A DNA stretch of 45,156 bases from a virus (IMGVR_UViG_3300048592_000341:1-45156); one strand, 5' to 3'; positions 23,294 to 31,288 are shown, counted from the first letter of the stretch. A program made the numbers and translations. The notes: a model not told the origin generated them from the sequence alone.

Positions 23294-25879
23294 ATGGCTC
23301 AGAAGCCACCGGAGCCGCAGGCCGTACCCGGCGCGAAGGACGCCCCGTCCTCGCCGGGCTGGCTGTTCCTGTTCTACAAGTGGGTCGCGTCCACGCTGTC
23401 GGGACTGGTTCCGGGGACGGCGGGCAACGTCATCTACTCGGATGGCGCGGGCGGCGTGTCCAACGAGGACGCGTTCAACTACAACTCCACTACGAACGCG
23501 CTCGCGGTCGGCTCGGTCTCCGCAACCACCACGCTGACGGCCGGCACGACCGTCACCGCCGGCACTGGCATCACCTCCACGACCGGGAACATCGTTGCCA
23601 CCGCCGGGGCGGTGAACGCCGGAACGACGATGACGGCGGGCACCGGCATCACCTCCACGACCGGGAACATCGTTGCCACCGCTGGCAACTTCGTCCTCAC
23701 CGCCGGCTACCTCTCGCTCACGGAGATCGCGGACCCCGGCAACGCGGGCGCGAATCAAGCGTGGCTGCACGCCGAGGATGTCGCCGGTCTCACGCAGATC
23801 CACCACCACACCGCGACCCACAAGTGGGTCGTCGGGCAAGACAACTGGATCGTCGCGCGCAACGTGACGGGCTCGGAGATTCCGGCGCTGCGCGCGGTGT
23901 ACGTCTCGGGCTCGACCGGCGCGCGGCCGCAGATCACGATGGCGGACGCCGACCTGCACCACCACGCGCTCGGCGTGACGCAGGACACGATCGCCGACAA
24001 CGGGTACGGCGCGGTCGTGGTGTCCGGCTACGTCAAGGGCGTGGACACCTCCGGCTGGACCGCGGGCGACGCGCTCTACCTCGGCAGCACGGCCGGCGTG
24101 CTGACGAACAGCGCCCCGGCCTTCCCGGCGGCGAAGCAGCGCGTCGCCACCGTCATCTACTCGCACGCCACGCAGGGCATCATCCAGGTGTTCCACCACG
24201 AGGACACCCGCGAGGGCGACGGCTCGTGGGAGACCCCGTTCAGCATCGGTGACGGCGCGACGGCCGGCGAGATCCGCCTGCTGGAGCCCTCCGGCACGCA
24301 GTATACCGCGTTCAAGGCGCAGGCGCAGGCCGGCAACGTCACCTACATCCTGCCGGCCGCGCACGCGACGAACGGCGTCTTGCTGAACGACGGTAGCGGC
24401 AACTTGGCGTGGGACACCAACATCAGCGACCTGATCGACCACGGATTGCTGACAGGCTTGGGGGACAACGACCACACGCAGTACGTCAACGCGGTGAGCG
24501 ACACGTCCACGATCGACCTCACCCTCACCGGGCAGTCGATCTCCGGCACCGTCATCGTGGCAGGACTCTCGGGCATCGACCACGGCTCGCAGCTCACCGG
24601 CCTCGCCGACGACGACCACACGCAGTACGTCCTGCTGGTGGGGCGTAGCGGGGGGCAGATCGTGCGCGGCGGCACGGGGGCGAGCGATGCGCTGACACTG
24701 CGCTCCACGTCCAATGCCACGAAGGGCCTCGTGGCACTCGCCGACGAGGGCGGGAATGTCACCATCGGCGGCGGCACGTCCGCGTCGGAACTGCGGTTCC
24801 TCGAGCCCTCGGGCTCGGGCACCAACTACACCGCCTTCAAGGCGCAGACGCAGGCCGGCAACGTCACCTACATCTTGCCGGCCGCTGACGGCAGTGCGAA
24901 TCAGGTTCTCAGCACGAACGGTTCCGGCACGCTGTCTTGGGCTACCGCTGGCAGCGGCAGTGACGCGACTCCGATGACACCGCAAGGCCGTCTGACACTC
25001 GCCACGGCGACGCCCGTGATGGCATCGGAGCAGGCCGCGAAACAGACTGTCTACTACACGCCATATGTCGGCAGCATTATCCCGTTGTACGACGGTTCTG
25101 CTTGGGCTAACACTACGTTCTCCGAGCTGACGCTGTCGATGGCGGGCTCGGCCAATTGGGCCGCGAACAGCAACTACGATCTCTACGTCTACAACGACGG
25201 CGGCACGATCCGCCTTGGTACCGGCGCTGCGTGGACCTCGGACACCGCCCGCAACGAGTCGCTGACGATGCTGAACGGCATCCTCACGAACAACACGACC
25301 ATGACTCTGCGCTACGGGGCGTCATCCACGGTCAGTGTGGCGGCGAACCGCGCCACCTACGTCGGCACCATGCGTACGACCGCGAACACGGGCGAGACGA
25401 CGTGGGAGTTGGGCGGGACGGCGGCGGGCGGAGACCCTGGTCGATTGTTCTTGTGGAACTGCTACAACCGGGTGCTGTCGCAGGCAGCAGTGTTTGACAA
25501 CACCGATTCATGGACATACAGTACCGCCGCTTTCCGGTCACTGGATAACAGCACGAGCAACCGCGTATCGTTTGTCCTCGGACTGGGCGAGGACGCCGTA
25601 GACGCGTCGATGACCGGGTACGGAGTCACGTCGGCTGGTAGCATTGCAGGAGCTGTAGCAATCGGGCTAGACACAACTACCGGGTTCAACGGCACATCAG
25701 GCGGCATCCCGGCCTCTACCCTGGTCAGCACCGTGCCAGCCGCGTACCGAGGCTCTCCTGGGATCGGGTTTCACTACTTGCAGGCCGTCGAGTACGCCAG
25801 CGGAGCGACGCTAACGTTCTACGGCGACGCGGGCGTTACGTACTGGAAAGCCGGATTCCACGTTTCGGGGATGTTCTAA
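23294..25879 (+). CDS. Tail fibre / receptor-binding protein
   Basis: 861 aa. The N-terminal ~50 residues (SPGWLFLFYKWVASTLSGLV) are the likely particle anchor. Then come beta-repeats: two near-identical copies of GITSTTGNIVATAG, two of AGNVTYILPAA preceded by EPSGT.YTAFKAQ, and two DHTQYV segments as in many fibre shafts. From ~560 begins a module PQGRLTLATATPVMASEQAA, then a Ser/Thr/Asn-rich putative receptor domain, ending TFYGDAGVTYWKAGFHVSGM. Base composition falls in the last ~450 bp. The stop overlaps the next ATG by one base (TAATG). Confidence 0.82.
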   Translation: MAQKPPEPQAVPGAKDAPSSPGWLFLFYKWVASTLSGLVPGTAGNVIYSDGAGGVSNEDAFNYNSTTNALAVGSVSATTTLTAGTTVTAGTGITSTTGNIVATAGAVNAGTTMTAGTGITSTTGNIVATAGNFVLTAGYLSLTEIADPGNAGANQAWLHAEDVAGLTQIHHHTATHKWVVGQDNWIVARNVTGSEIPALRAVYVSGSTGARPQITMADADLHHHALGVTQDTIADNGYGAVVVSGYVKGVDTSGWTAGDALYLGSTAGVLTNSAPAFPAAKQRVATVIYSHATQGIIQVFHHEDTREGDGSWETPFSIGDGATAGEIRLLEPSGTQYTAFKAQAQAGNVTYILPAAHATNGVLLNDGSGNLAWDTNISDLIDHGLLTGLGDNDHTQYVNAVSDTSTIDLTLTGQSISGTVIVAGLSGIDHGSQLTGLADDDHTQYVLLVGRSGGQIVRGGTGASDALTLRSTSNATKGLVALADEGGNVTIGGGTSASELRFLEPSGSGTNYTAFKAQTQAGNVTYILPAADGSANQVLSTNGSGTLSWATAGSGSDATPMTPQGRLTLATATPVMASEQAAKQTVYYTPYVGSIIPLYDGSAWANTTFSELTLSMAGSANWAANSNYDLYVYNDGGTIRLGTGAAWTSDTARNESLTMLNGILTNNTTMTLRYGASSTVSVAANRATYVGTMRTTANTGETTWELGGTAAGGDPGRLFLWNCYNRVLSQAAVFDNTDSWTYSTAAFRSLDNSTSNRVSFVLGLGEDAVDASMTGYGVTSAGSIAGAVAIGLDTTTGFNGTSGGIPASTLVSTVPAAYRGSPGIGFHYLQAVEYASGATLTFYGDAGVTYWKAGFHVSGMF
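23569..23682. repeat. Direct repeat in the fibre shaft
   Basis: A stretch of about 38 bases starting GGCATCACCTCCACGACC occurs at ~23569 and again at ~23645, 76 bases apart; flanking bases are partly similar. It encodes the duplicated GITSTTGNIVATA shaft element. A second long near-repeat (about 50 bases, FKAQ.QAGNVTYILPAA) is at ~24310 and ~24834. Such repeats allow length change by recombination. Confidence 0.7.
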
Positions 25880-26178
25880 TGGGCTCCGCATTCAGCCAAC
25901 AGCAGTATGTCGTGCCGAAGCCGCCGACCGGGCGTCTCACGCTCACGTCCGGCACGCCCGTCATGGCATCGGAGGCGGCCGCGCAGACGACCATCTACTA
26001 CACCCCGTACACCGGGGCGATGCTGCCGATCTACGACGGTACCGGCTGGCGCGAGCGCACGTTTGCGGAGTTGTCTCTGGCCCTTGCCGCCTCCGCCAAC
26101 TGGGCGAGCGGCACGTTCTACGGCGACGCTGGCGTTGGCTACATCCAAGAGGCTCTCACGTTCAACGGAATGTTCTAG
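25879..26178 (+). CDS. Mini-fibre: truncated paralogue of the fibre C-terminus
   Basis: 99 aa. PTGRLTLTSGTPVMASEAAA...TIYYTPYTG...LPIYDGTGW..RTFAELSLALAASANWA matches the fibre from residue ~562 (PQGRLTLATATPVMASEQAA...TVYYTPYVG...IPLYDGSAW). It then jumps straight to TFYGDAGVGYIQ...FNGMF, matching the last residues of the fibre (TFYGDAGVTYWK...VSGMF). About 210 residues of putative receptor domain are absent. TAATG overlap with the fibre implies coupled translation and co-assembly. Could be a spare tip, a fibre cap or trimerisation helper. Confidence 0.75.
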   Translation: MGSAFSQQQYVVPKPPTGRLTLTSGTPVMASEAAAQTTIYYTPYTGAMLPIYDGTGWRERTFAELSLALAASANWASGTFYGDAGVGYIQEALTFNGMF

Positions 26179-26187
26179 GAGACAACG

Positions 26188-26493
26188 ATGGACCAATTCA
26201 ATCTCGCAGGCAAACTCCACGAGGCCATCGCGGCCGCGTGCCCCGTCCACGGCGTCAGTATCGGCCGCAAGGACGACAAAGCAACGTGGCGCATCGACTT
26301 CAAGGACGAGGCCACAGACGCACAACGGGACGCGGCGCGGGCCGTTCTGCAAGGCTTCGACCGCGCGGTGGCCGAGGCGCAGGAGCGCACGAAGCGCGAG
26401 CGCGAGGCGTCCGTGCAGGCGAAGATGCGCGAACTTGCCGAGCGCATGGTGGACGACCCGACGCTGCTGGGCCGGCTGTCGCGGCGTCCGTGA
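26188..26493 (+). CDS. Small fibre-adjacent protein, 101 aa
   Basis: MDQFNLAGKLHEAIAAACPVHGVSIG...WRIDFKDEATDAQRDAARAVLQGFD resembles short proteins often found after tail-fibre genes, with a conserved F.dEAT..Q..AA..v...FD pattern. A basic coiled coil forms the C-terminus. AGGAGA precedes the ATG. Function unknown; perhaps fibre assembly. Confidence 0.65.
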   Translation: MDQFNLAGKLHEAIAAACPVHGVSIGRKDDKATWRIDFKDEATDAQRDAARAVLQGFDRAVAEAQERTKREREASVQAKMRELAERMVDDPTLLGRLSRRP

Positions 26494-26510
26494 TACAGTA
26501 GGAGAAGGAC

Positions 26511-26720
26511 ATGGAACGCAAGCAGATGGTACAGAACGTCGTGGACGCCACCCCGCACGTCGGGGTCATCGCCGCTCTCGCCGGATGGCTGCCGCCGATC
26601 GCGGCCGCATTCTCGATCATCTGGATTGGGCTCCAGATCACCGAGAAAGTCACGGGGCGCCCGATGCACGAGCTGCTCGCGCCGGTCTGCGATCGCATCA
26701 AGCGGCTCTGGCCCTGGTGA
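26511..26720 (+). CDS. Putative holin, 69 aa
   Basis: One clear membrane segment (~17-42: VGVIAALAGWLPPIAAAFSI, then IWIGLQI), a short polar N-terminus and a basic C-terminus (CDRIKRLWPW). AGGAGAAGG precedes the ATG. It opens the lysis cassette and its stop overlaps another small membrane-protein gene. Size, topology and place fit a small holin or pinholin. Confidence 0.65.
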   Translation: MERKQMVQNVVDATPHVGVIAALAGWLPPIAAAFSIIWIGLQITEKVTGRPMHELLAPVCDRIKRLWPW

Positions 26721-26869
26721 GCGTTCCGCTGATTGTCGTCGTGACGCTGATCTACGCCAGCGTGGCGATCGACCAATACCGGCAGGGCGAAGTCGGCCTT
26801 GCCGGGATGTGGCTCGGGTACGCTCTGGCGAACGGCGGGCTGATCTACCACATGACGATGAAGGGGTAG
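26717..26869 (+). CDS. Small membrane protein of the lysis cassette, 50 aa
   Basis: GTG start in a GTGA overlap with the holin. Two hydrophobic segments: VPLIVVVTLIYASVAI (3-18) and GMWLGYALANGGLIYHM (~30-46), joined by a polar loop DQYRQGEVG. Possible holin partner, antiholin or second holin. Confidence 0.6.
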   Translation: MSVPLIVVVTLIYASVAIDQYRQGEVGLAGMWLGYALANGGLIYHMTMKG

Positions 26870-26873
26870 CGAC

Positions 26874-27500
26874 ATGGAGCACACCGACCCGATCAAGCTG
26901 ATGGCGGCGATTCTGCTGACCGCGGTCGCGCTCCTCACCTACGGCCCCGCGCGCAGCGGCCCGGACCCCTACGCCACGGTGCGCCCCGTCGAGCACCAAC
27001 TGTTCCGCATGTGCAGCGCCGTCGTCATCGCGCCGGGCAAGGCGCTCTCGGCCGCGCACTGCGTCATGGAGGGCGAGGCAACCCACGTCGAGGGCCAGCC
27101 GATCGTCGGCGCCGTGTTCGACCCCGAAGGCCGCGACCTCGTCGTGCTCGAGGTGCCCGGCCTGCATTGCCCGTGCGCCACGATCGACCGCGCGGTGCCC
27201 GCGGCGAACGATCAAGTGCGCGTGATTGGCTTCCCCGGCGGCAAGAAAGAGGATCTCGGCGTGACGGTGCGCGGCGTCGGCGACGCCAGCGTAGTCATCC
27301 CGGACTCGGGCGTGTGGGAAATGCGCATGATCTGGACGAGCCCCGGCATCCGCCCCGGCCACTCGGGCGGCGGGATGTTCGCGTTCCGCGACGGCGAGTG
27401 GAAACTGGTCGGCATCAACGTCATCATGCTGGCGCAGTGGGGTATGTTCCTCATCGCGGGCGGCAGCGAGCCGCTCGATAGGACGCCGATCCTGCCATGA
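26874..27500 (+). CDS. Membrane-anchored trypsin-like serine protease
   Basis: 208 aa. Residues 8-24 form a signal anchor (LMAAILLTAVALLTYG). A chymotrypsin-fold protease follows: CSAVVIAPGKALSAAHCV gives the catalytic His62 in the classic AAHC, RDLVVLEV gives Asp88, and RPGHSGGGMF gives nucleophile Ser164 (GxSGG). The triad is complete. Export would place it in the periplasm. It lies between two small membrane proteins and the endolysin, with ATGA overlap to the latter, so it is expected late, at lysis. Substrate unknown: lipoprotein, spanin-like target or virion maturation are options. Fold assignment is strong, function inferred. Confidence 0.85.
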   Translation: MEHTDPIKLMAAILLTAVALLTYGPARSGPDPYATVRPVEHQLFRMCSAVVIAPGKALSAAHCVMEGEATHVEGQPIVGAVFDPEGRDLVVLEVPGLHCPCATIDRAVPAANDQVRVIGFPGGKKEDLGVTVRGVGDASVVIPDSGVWEMRMIWTSPGIRPGHSGGGMFAFRDGEWKLVGINVIMLAQWGMFLIAGGSEPLDRTPILP

Positions 27501-27940
27501 AGCTGTCCGAGCATTTCACGCTCGACGAGCTGACGTTCTCCCAAACCGCCGCGCGCATGGGGCTCAACAATGAACCCCCGCCGCGGATCGTCGAGAACCT
27601 CACGTTCTTGGCGTCGCGGCTGGAGGAGATTCGGGCGCTTCTCAAGGCGCCGATGGTGGTGTCTAGCGGCTACCGCTCTCCGGCTGTCAACGATGCAGTT
27701 GGTGGTGCAGCTACTTCTCAGCATCGGTTCGGTCTTGCAGTTGACTTTGTTGCCCCTGGCTTTGGCGATCCCTTCGAGGTGGCGCAGGCGATTGCGGCGT
27801 CGGGCATAGCCTTCGACCAGTTGATCCACGAGTACGGCAAGTGGGTGCACATCAGTTTCGTGCGCAACAATCCGCGCCGGCAGGCGCTCTCGATCTTCAA
27901 GCCCGGCGCGTATGTGCCGGGCATCGTGCAGAGGGGGTAG
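27497..27940 (+). CDS. Endolysin, peptidase M15 family
   Basis: 147 aa zinc peptidase that cuts peptidoglycan cross-links. The M15A fold is visible: ELTFSQTAARMG at the start, VVSSGYRSPAVNDAVGG, then zinc ligands His76 and Asp83 (QHRFGLAVDF), Glu112 and His118 (KWVHISF). No signal peptide, so release needs a holin. Start overlaps the protease stop. Bases 27655-27775 are less GC-rich than their surroundings, suggesting a recombined patch over the catalytic core. Confidence 0.9.
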   Translation: MKLSEHFTLDELTFSQTAARMGLNNEPPPRIVENLTFLASRLEEIRALLKAPMVVSSGYRSPAVNDAVGGAATSQHRFGLAVDFVAPGFGDPFEVAQAIAASGIAFDQLIHEYGKWVHISFVRNNPRRQALSIFKPGAYVPGIVQRG

Positions 27941-27941
27941 T

Positions 27942-28367
27942 ATGGCGTTCCCGTTCCTGGCACTGATCCCCGTCATCGGGCAGTTGCTCGACAAGATCAT
28001 CCCCGACCCGCAAAAAGCGGCCGAGGCGAAGTACAAGCTGGCGGATCTCGCACAGAAGGGCGAATTCCACGAGTTTGACGCGAACGTGCAGCTCGCGCTC
28101 GCGCAGATCGAGGTGAACAAGGAGGAGGCGAAGTCGCCGGGGGTGTTCAAGGGCGGATGGCGCCCGGCGGCCGGCTGGCTGTGCGTTATCGGCGGCCTTG
28201 GCTACCCGCTCGTGCGGAACCTTCTGCCCTGGTGCCTCACCGTCATGGGCGTAGAAGGCGTACCGCCGATGCCCGCGATGGACACTACGGAAGCTCTAGC
28301 GATGCTCGGTTCGCTTCTCGGCCTCGGCACAATGCGGATGCAGGAGCGCAAGGCGGGCAAAGCCTAG
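27942..28367 (+). CDS. 3TM holin-like protein
   Basis: 141 aa from ATG 27942, with GAGGGGG just upstream. N-terminal hydrophobic segment (FPFLALIPVIGQLLDKII), a charged helix, GGWRPAAGWLCVIGGLGYPL and a C-terminal hydrophobic segment (EALAMLGSLLGLGTM). The GWRP..GW motif and three segments fit the 3TM holin family (GTA_holin_3TM type). Last gene of the rightward operon; its TAG shares a CTAG with the stop of the converging gene. Confidence 0.78.
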   Translation: MAFPFLALIPVIGQLLDKIIPDPQKAAEAKYKLADLAQKGEFHEFDANVQLALAQIEVNKEEAKSPGVFKGGWRPAAGWLCVIGGLGYPLVRNLLPWCLTVMGVEGVPPMPAMDTTEALAMLGSLLGLGTMRMQERKAGKA

Positions 28368-28822
28368 CGCATACGCCGAAGGTAGGCCAGAGCAGCCGCG
28401 ATGATCGTCGGATTGTCTTGGAAATGGCCAAGCCCGGAATTGCAACGCCAGCAGAGCACGCCCCGGACCGTTCCGGTCGCGTGGCAGTGGTCTACGCACC
28501 AGTCTCGGCCGTCACCGTACGCCGTGCGCGCCCCGCATATTTCACAGGCCCCGGTATGCTGGGCTAGGGCGCGCTCGGCCGCGTCTGGATTTATACCAAT
28601 CCGTTTCCAATTCGCGCGTCGCATGGACCGCTTACCGGCTTCCGACGCACGCCACCGCGCGCCGCGGGCCGCCACTTTAGCGGGATTCTTCGCGGCCCAT
28701 CGCGCCGCGTAGGCGCGCACCGCTTCCGGGTTTGCGATCCTCCATTGGCGCTGTGCTGCGCGGCGCCGTCTAGCCCGTTCGCGCTCATAGGCGCGGCGCT
28801 TCTCCGGGTCCGAGTACGGCAT
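28364..28822 (-). CDS. HNH endonuclease (endonuclease VII type)
   Basis: 152 aa. A very basic N-terminus (DPEKRRAYERERARRRRAAQ, with WRIANPEAVRAYAARW repeats) is followed by a recombination endonuclease VII domain: ACEICGA...DWCVDHCHATGTVRGVLCWRCNSGLGHF. The two CxxC pairs bind zinc and DHCH is catalytic. Probably a free-standing homing endonuclease. GGAGGAG lies 11 bases before the ATG. It ends tail-to-tail with the lysis cassette. Confidence 0.85.
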   Translation of the reverse strand: MPYSDPEKRRAYERERARRRRAAQRQWRIANPEAVRAYAARWAAKNPAKVAARGARWRASEAGKRSMRRANWKRIGINPDAAERALAQHTGACEICGARTAYGDGRDWCVDHCHATGTVRGVLCWRCNSGLGHFQDNPTIIAAALAYLRRMR

Positions 28823-28824
28823 CC

Positions 28825-29004
28825 CTAAGCCCGCTCCTCCCGGCACATCGCGCCGAGCAGGTTGCTCTTGGGGTGCTGGATCGTGAACCGCACAAAGGCG
28901 AGCGCGCGGTCCCGGCACTCGCGCCACGTGCGCCAGCTCTCCAGGGCCTCGTACTGCGGGCCACCGCTGGTCGCCACGAGCAGGTACAGCACGTAGACCT
29001 TCAC
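28825..29004 (-). CDS. Small hypothetical protein, 59 aa
   Basis: GTG start at 29004 in a GTGA overlap with the upstream stop; GAGGGG is 4 bases upstream. MKVYVLYLLVATSGGPQYEA...WRTWRECRDRALAFVRFTIQ, beta then helix, with two Cys. Function unknown. Confidence 0.6.
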   Translation of the reverse strand: MKVYVLYLLVATSGGPQYEALESWRTWRECRDRALAFVRFTIQHPKSNLLGAMCREERA

Positions 29005-29195
29005 GAACCCCTCGGCACGGCAGGGCCGTCCACAATGCCCATCGGCGCGTCCGGCACCCGGATCATGCTGCCCGGCTCGTCCAGCGAACGGCAATCGAAG
29101 CTGTCGCATTGCGGCCCGTCGTCGCGGTACTCGATCGTCCTGTGCGCGGTGCGCGTATCTCCGCACCGCGGGCACCGATAGGTGTAGACCGGCAT
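29001..29195 (-). CDS. FmdB-like zinc-ribbon protein, 64 aa
   Basis: MPVYTYRCPRCGDTRTAHRTIEYRD...PQCDSFDC: the start (P.Y.YRC..CG) and a second Cys pair match FmdB-type zinc ribbons, small regulatory or structural zinc proteins. Start chosen at ATG 29195, which shares its A with the upstream TGA; a GTG one codon earlier is possible. Confidence 0.7.
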   Translation of the reverse strand: MPVYTYRCPRCGDTRTAHRTIEYRDDGPQCDSFDCRSLDEPGSMIRVPDAPMGIVDGPAVPRGS

Positions 29196-29320
29196 CACTT
29201 CCCCCGCTTCGCTGCGGCGGCCCGAATGCGGGCGCGCTGCGCCAGTTTCGTGCGCGCCGTCCGCGTCTGCTTGCGGCTCTTGCGCGATCCCAACTTCCGT
29301 CTCGCTTCTCTCGCTGTCAT
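29195..29320 (-). CDS. Highly basic 41-aa protein
   Basis: ATG at 29320 overlaps the prim-pol/helicase stop (ATGA), with GAGG upstream. MTAREARRKLGSRKSRKQTR, then TARTKLAQRARIRAAAAKRG: about 40% Lys/Arg, no acidic residue after position 5. Likely binds nucleic acid; it may accompany the helicase. Function unknown. Confidence 0.6.
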   Translation of the reverse strand: MTAREARRKLGSRKSRKQTRTARTKLAQRARIRAAAAKRGK

Positions 29321-31128
29321 TCGAGTTTCCTCTGGATGGTGCAGTCCTCGTTCACGACGATCAGCCCGGAGCGCACGAGGCGCTGCCGCACGTCGTACAT
29401 CGCCCCGCGGCGCTGCGGCAGGAATTCCTCGCACGCCTCTTTCCACTCGGCCTCGGTGACGGGGTCGTTCTGCGGCCGGATCTCGCACAGCACCTCCCAC
29501 GCACGCCGCACGTTGCCCTTGAGCCGGGCGGCGCGCGGGTCGTTCGCGCTCGGCGCTCCGCCGGGCATGACGACGCAGGACGTAATCTCGTCGCCGTCGG
29601 CGTCGAGCCCGAGCAGGACCGGATGCAGGCGGAACCCGATCGGGTCGCACGCCTCGAGATCCCGCTGCTTCGTCGGCGTGATGGCGCGGTCGGCCACCTC
29701 GATCTCGGTGTCAATCGCGCCGAGCAGCGCGGAGGAGCCCCGCGCGCCGTTCGCCTTGTTCTTGCCGCTGTGGTGGATCACGAGCACGCAGGCCCCGGAC
29801 GCCTCCACGAGCGCCCCGATGGCGTCGTTCAGGGCGCCCATGTCCTGCGCGCTGTTCTCGTCGCCGCCCTTCATGGCGCGGGCCAGGGTGTCCACGACGA
29901 TCAGCTTGGGCGTGGTGGGCAAGCCCGCGACCATCTCCGCGAGCGCCTTGCGCCCGGCCTGCTCCCGCAGGTTGTAGTCGGCGGCCTCGACGTAGAGCGG
30001 CACGTCCGCGTCGCCGTAGTGGCGTATCAGCGCCGCGGCCCGGCGCGCGATGCCGCCCATGCCCTCGAATGCGAGGTACAGCACGAGGCCCTCGGCTACC
30101 CGGCGCCCCTGCCATTCGCGGCCGGCGGCGACGTGGTAGGCCATGTCGAGCGCCACGAACGTCTTGCCCTCGCCCGGCGCCCCGTACAGGACGGCGTGGC
30201 TGCGCTGCTGGAGCAGGCCCTTGATGAGGTAGGGGGCGCCCTCGGTCGCCGTCTGCGCGAGCGCGGCGAGGCGCTGCGGCCCTGCGCGCGGGCGGCGCGG
30301 CGGGGCCGGGGGCACGTCAACCGTCGGGAAGTCGTCGGCCGAGATCGCTAGCTTGCCGGGCTCGGCCGTCTGCGCGTAGCGGAAGGCGTTGGTCGCGCGC
30401 AGATGGGCCTCCGCCTCGGGCCACACGCCCGCGGGCGCCTCGCCGGACATGAGCAGCTCGGCTACCTGCGGCGCGGACAGCCCGCGGTCCCTGAGCCCGC
30501 AGGCGAGGCCGTAGCCCCCGGCGTCGGGCGGGGTGCCCCGGAGCCACTCGAGTGCCCGCTGGTAGGTCTCCGGCGGCGCATCGGGCACGTTCACAACCGC
30601 CGGGCGTTCACGTTCCGTGAACACGCCGCAGCGCTGAACGAGCCACTCCGGGGCCGGCGCGATCGTGTCGATTCCGGGGGCGAAAACGTACTCGCCGGCC
30701 GGGACTGTCGATCCTGGCGCCACGACGTAGCCGTTCGTGCTGCGGATGTCGATGCCCGGCGCCACGCGCCCGGCGCTATTCTGCACGCCGGGGTGCCCGT
30801 CGGGCAGGCGGTAGAACAGGTGGCGGCCGCCGGTCGGCGTGGCGGTCGTGAGCGTGTCTGGGAAGCCCTCGATCATGTCGAGCCGCGCGAACGAGGCATC
30901 GCCGCTGTTCTTCACGTCCACGTCCACGACGAGGAGCCCGGCGCAGTGAATCCCGATGTTGGCGTCGGGGTTCAGCGACCAGCGGTGCCGGATAACGCCT
31001 TCGTCCAGCGTGGCCCCGTCATCGCGCTGCCAACCTACCAGCAGCGGCGGCGCTTTGGCGCCGGCCGCGATCGGGAACACCTTGAACCCTCGCGCGGCGA
31101 GGGCGAGTGCGGATTCCAGCTTACTCAT
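29317..31128 (-). CDS. Bifunctional primase/polymerase - RepA-like helicase
   Basis: 603 aa. Residues ~1-170 are a prim-pol domain: FKVFPIAAGAKAPPL, then LLVVDVDVKNSG (metal-binding Asp near 65-67) and TGGRHLFYRL (His near 100). From ~300 is a hexameric RepA/DnaB-like ATPase (AAA_25): LYGAPGEGKTFVALDMAYHV (Walker A ~314-322), LIVVDTLARAMKGGDENSAQ (Walker B ~406) and VLVIHHSGKN (sensor). A winged-helix-like C-terminus follows. It would prime and unwind DNA at the fork for the family A polymerase encoded next door. Confidence 0.9.
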   Translation of the reverse strand: MSKLESALALAARGFKVFPIAAGAKAPPLLVGWQRDDGATLDEGVIRHRWSLNPDANIGIHCAGLLVVDVDVKNSGDASFARLDMIEGFPDTLTTATPTGGRHLFYRLPDGHPGVQNSAGRVAPGIDIRSTNGYVVAPGSTVPAGEYVFAPGIDTIAPAPEWLVQRCGVFTERERPAVVNVPDAPPETYQRALEWLRGTPPDAGGYGLACGLRDRGLSAPQVAELLMSGEAPAGVWPEAEAHLRATNAFRYAQTAEPGKLAISADDFPTVDVPPAPPRRPRAGPQRLAALAQTATEGAPYLIKGLLQQRSHAVLYGAPGEGKTFVALDMAYHVAAGREWQGRRVAEGLVLYLAFEGMGGIARRAAALIRHYGDADVPLYVEAADYNLREQAGRKALAEMVAGLPTTPKLIVVDTLARAMKGGDENSAQDMGALNDAIGALVEASGACVLVIHHSGKNKANGARGSSALLGAIDTEIEVADRAITPTKQRDLEACDPIGFRLHPVLLGLDADGDEITSCVVMPGGAPSANDPRAARLKGNVRRAWEVLCEIRPQNDPVTEAEWKEACEEFLPQRRGAMYDVRQRLVRSGLIVVNEDCTIQRKLE

Positions 31129-31288
31129 TCTCGGGCACCCTGTCGAAGTCGTCCGCGCTTATCCAGTCCTCGCTGTACCTGCACGCATCACAGCGCAGCG
31201 GGCCGCAGATCACGCCGACGCCAACATCCACCTCGTCGCGCCACGTATGCTCGGTGTCGCCGCACTGCGGACACTCAAGCCTTGCCAT
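31121..31288 (-). CDS. 55-aa zinc-ribbon protein
   Basis: MARLECPQCGDTEHTWRDEV, then RCDACRYSEDW: two CxxC pairs 23 residues apart, a textbook zinc ribbon. It overlaps the 3' end of the polymerase gene by 14 bases and the prim-pol start by 8, in different frames. No strong ribosome site; translation is presumably coupled to the polymerase. Possibly a replisome accessory factor. Confidence 0.65.
   Translation of the reverse strand: MARLECPQCGDTEHTWRDEVDVGVGVICGPLRCDACRYSEDWISADDFDRVPENE

Noticed and set aside
25879-26178. Template repeat of a diversity-generating retroelement after the fibre gene, as in Bordetella phage BPP-1
   Set aside because: No reverse transcriptase or accessory gene is present, and the similarity is to two separated parts of the fibre rather than one adenine-biased variable repeat.
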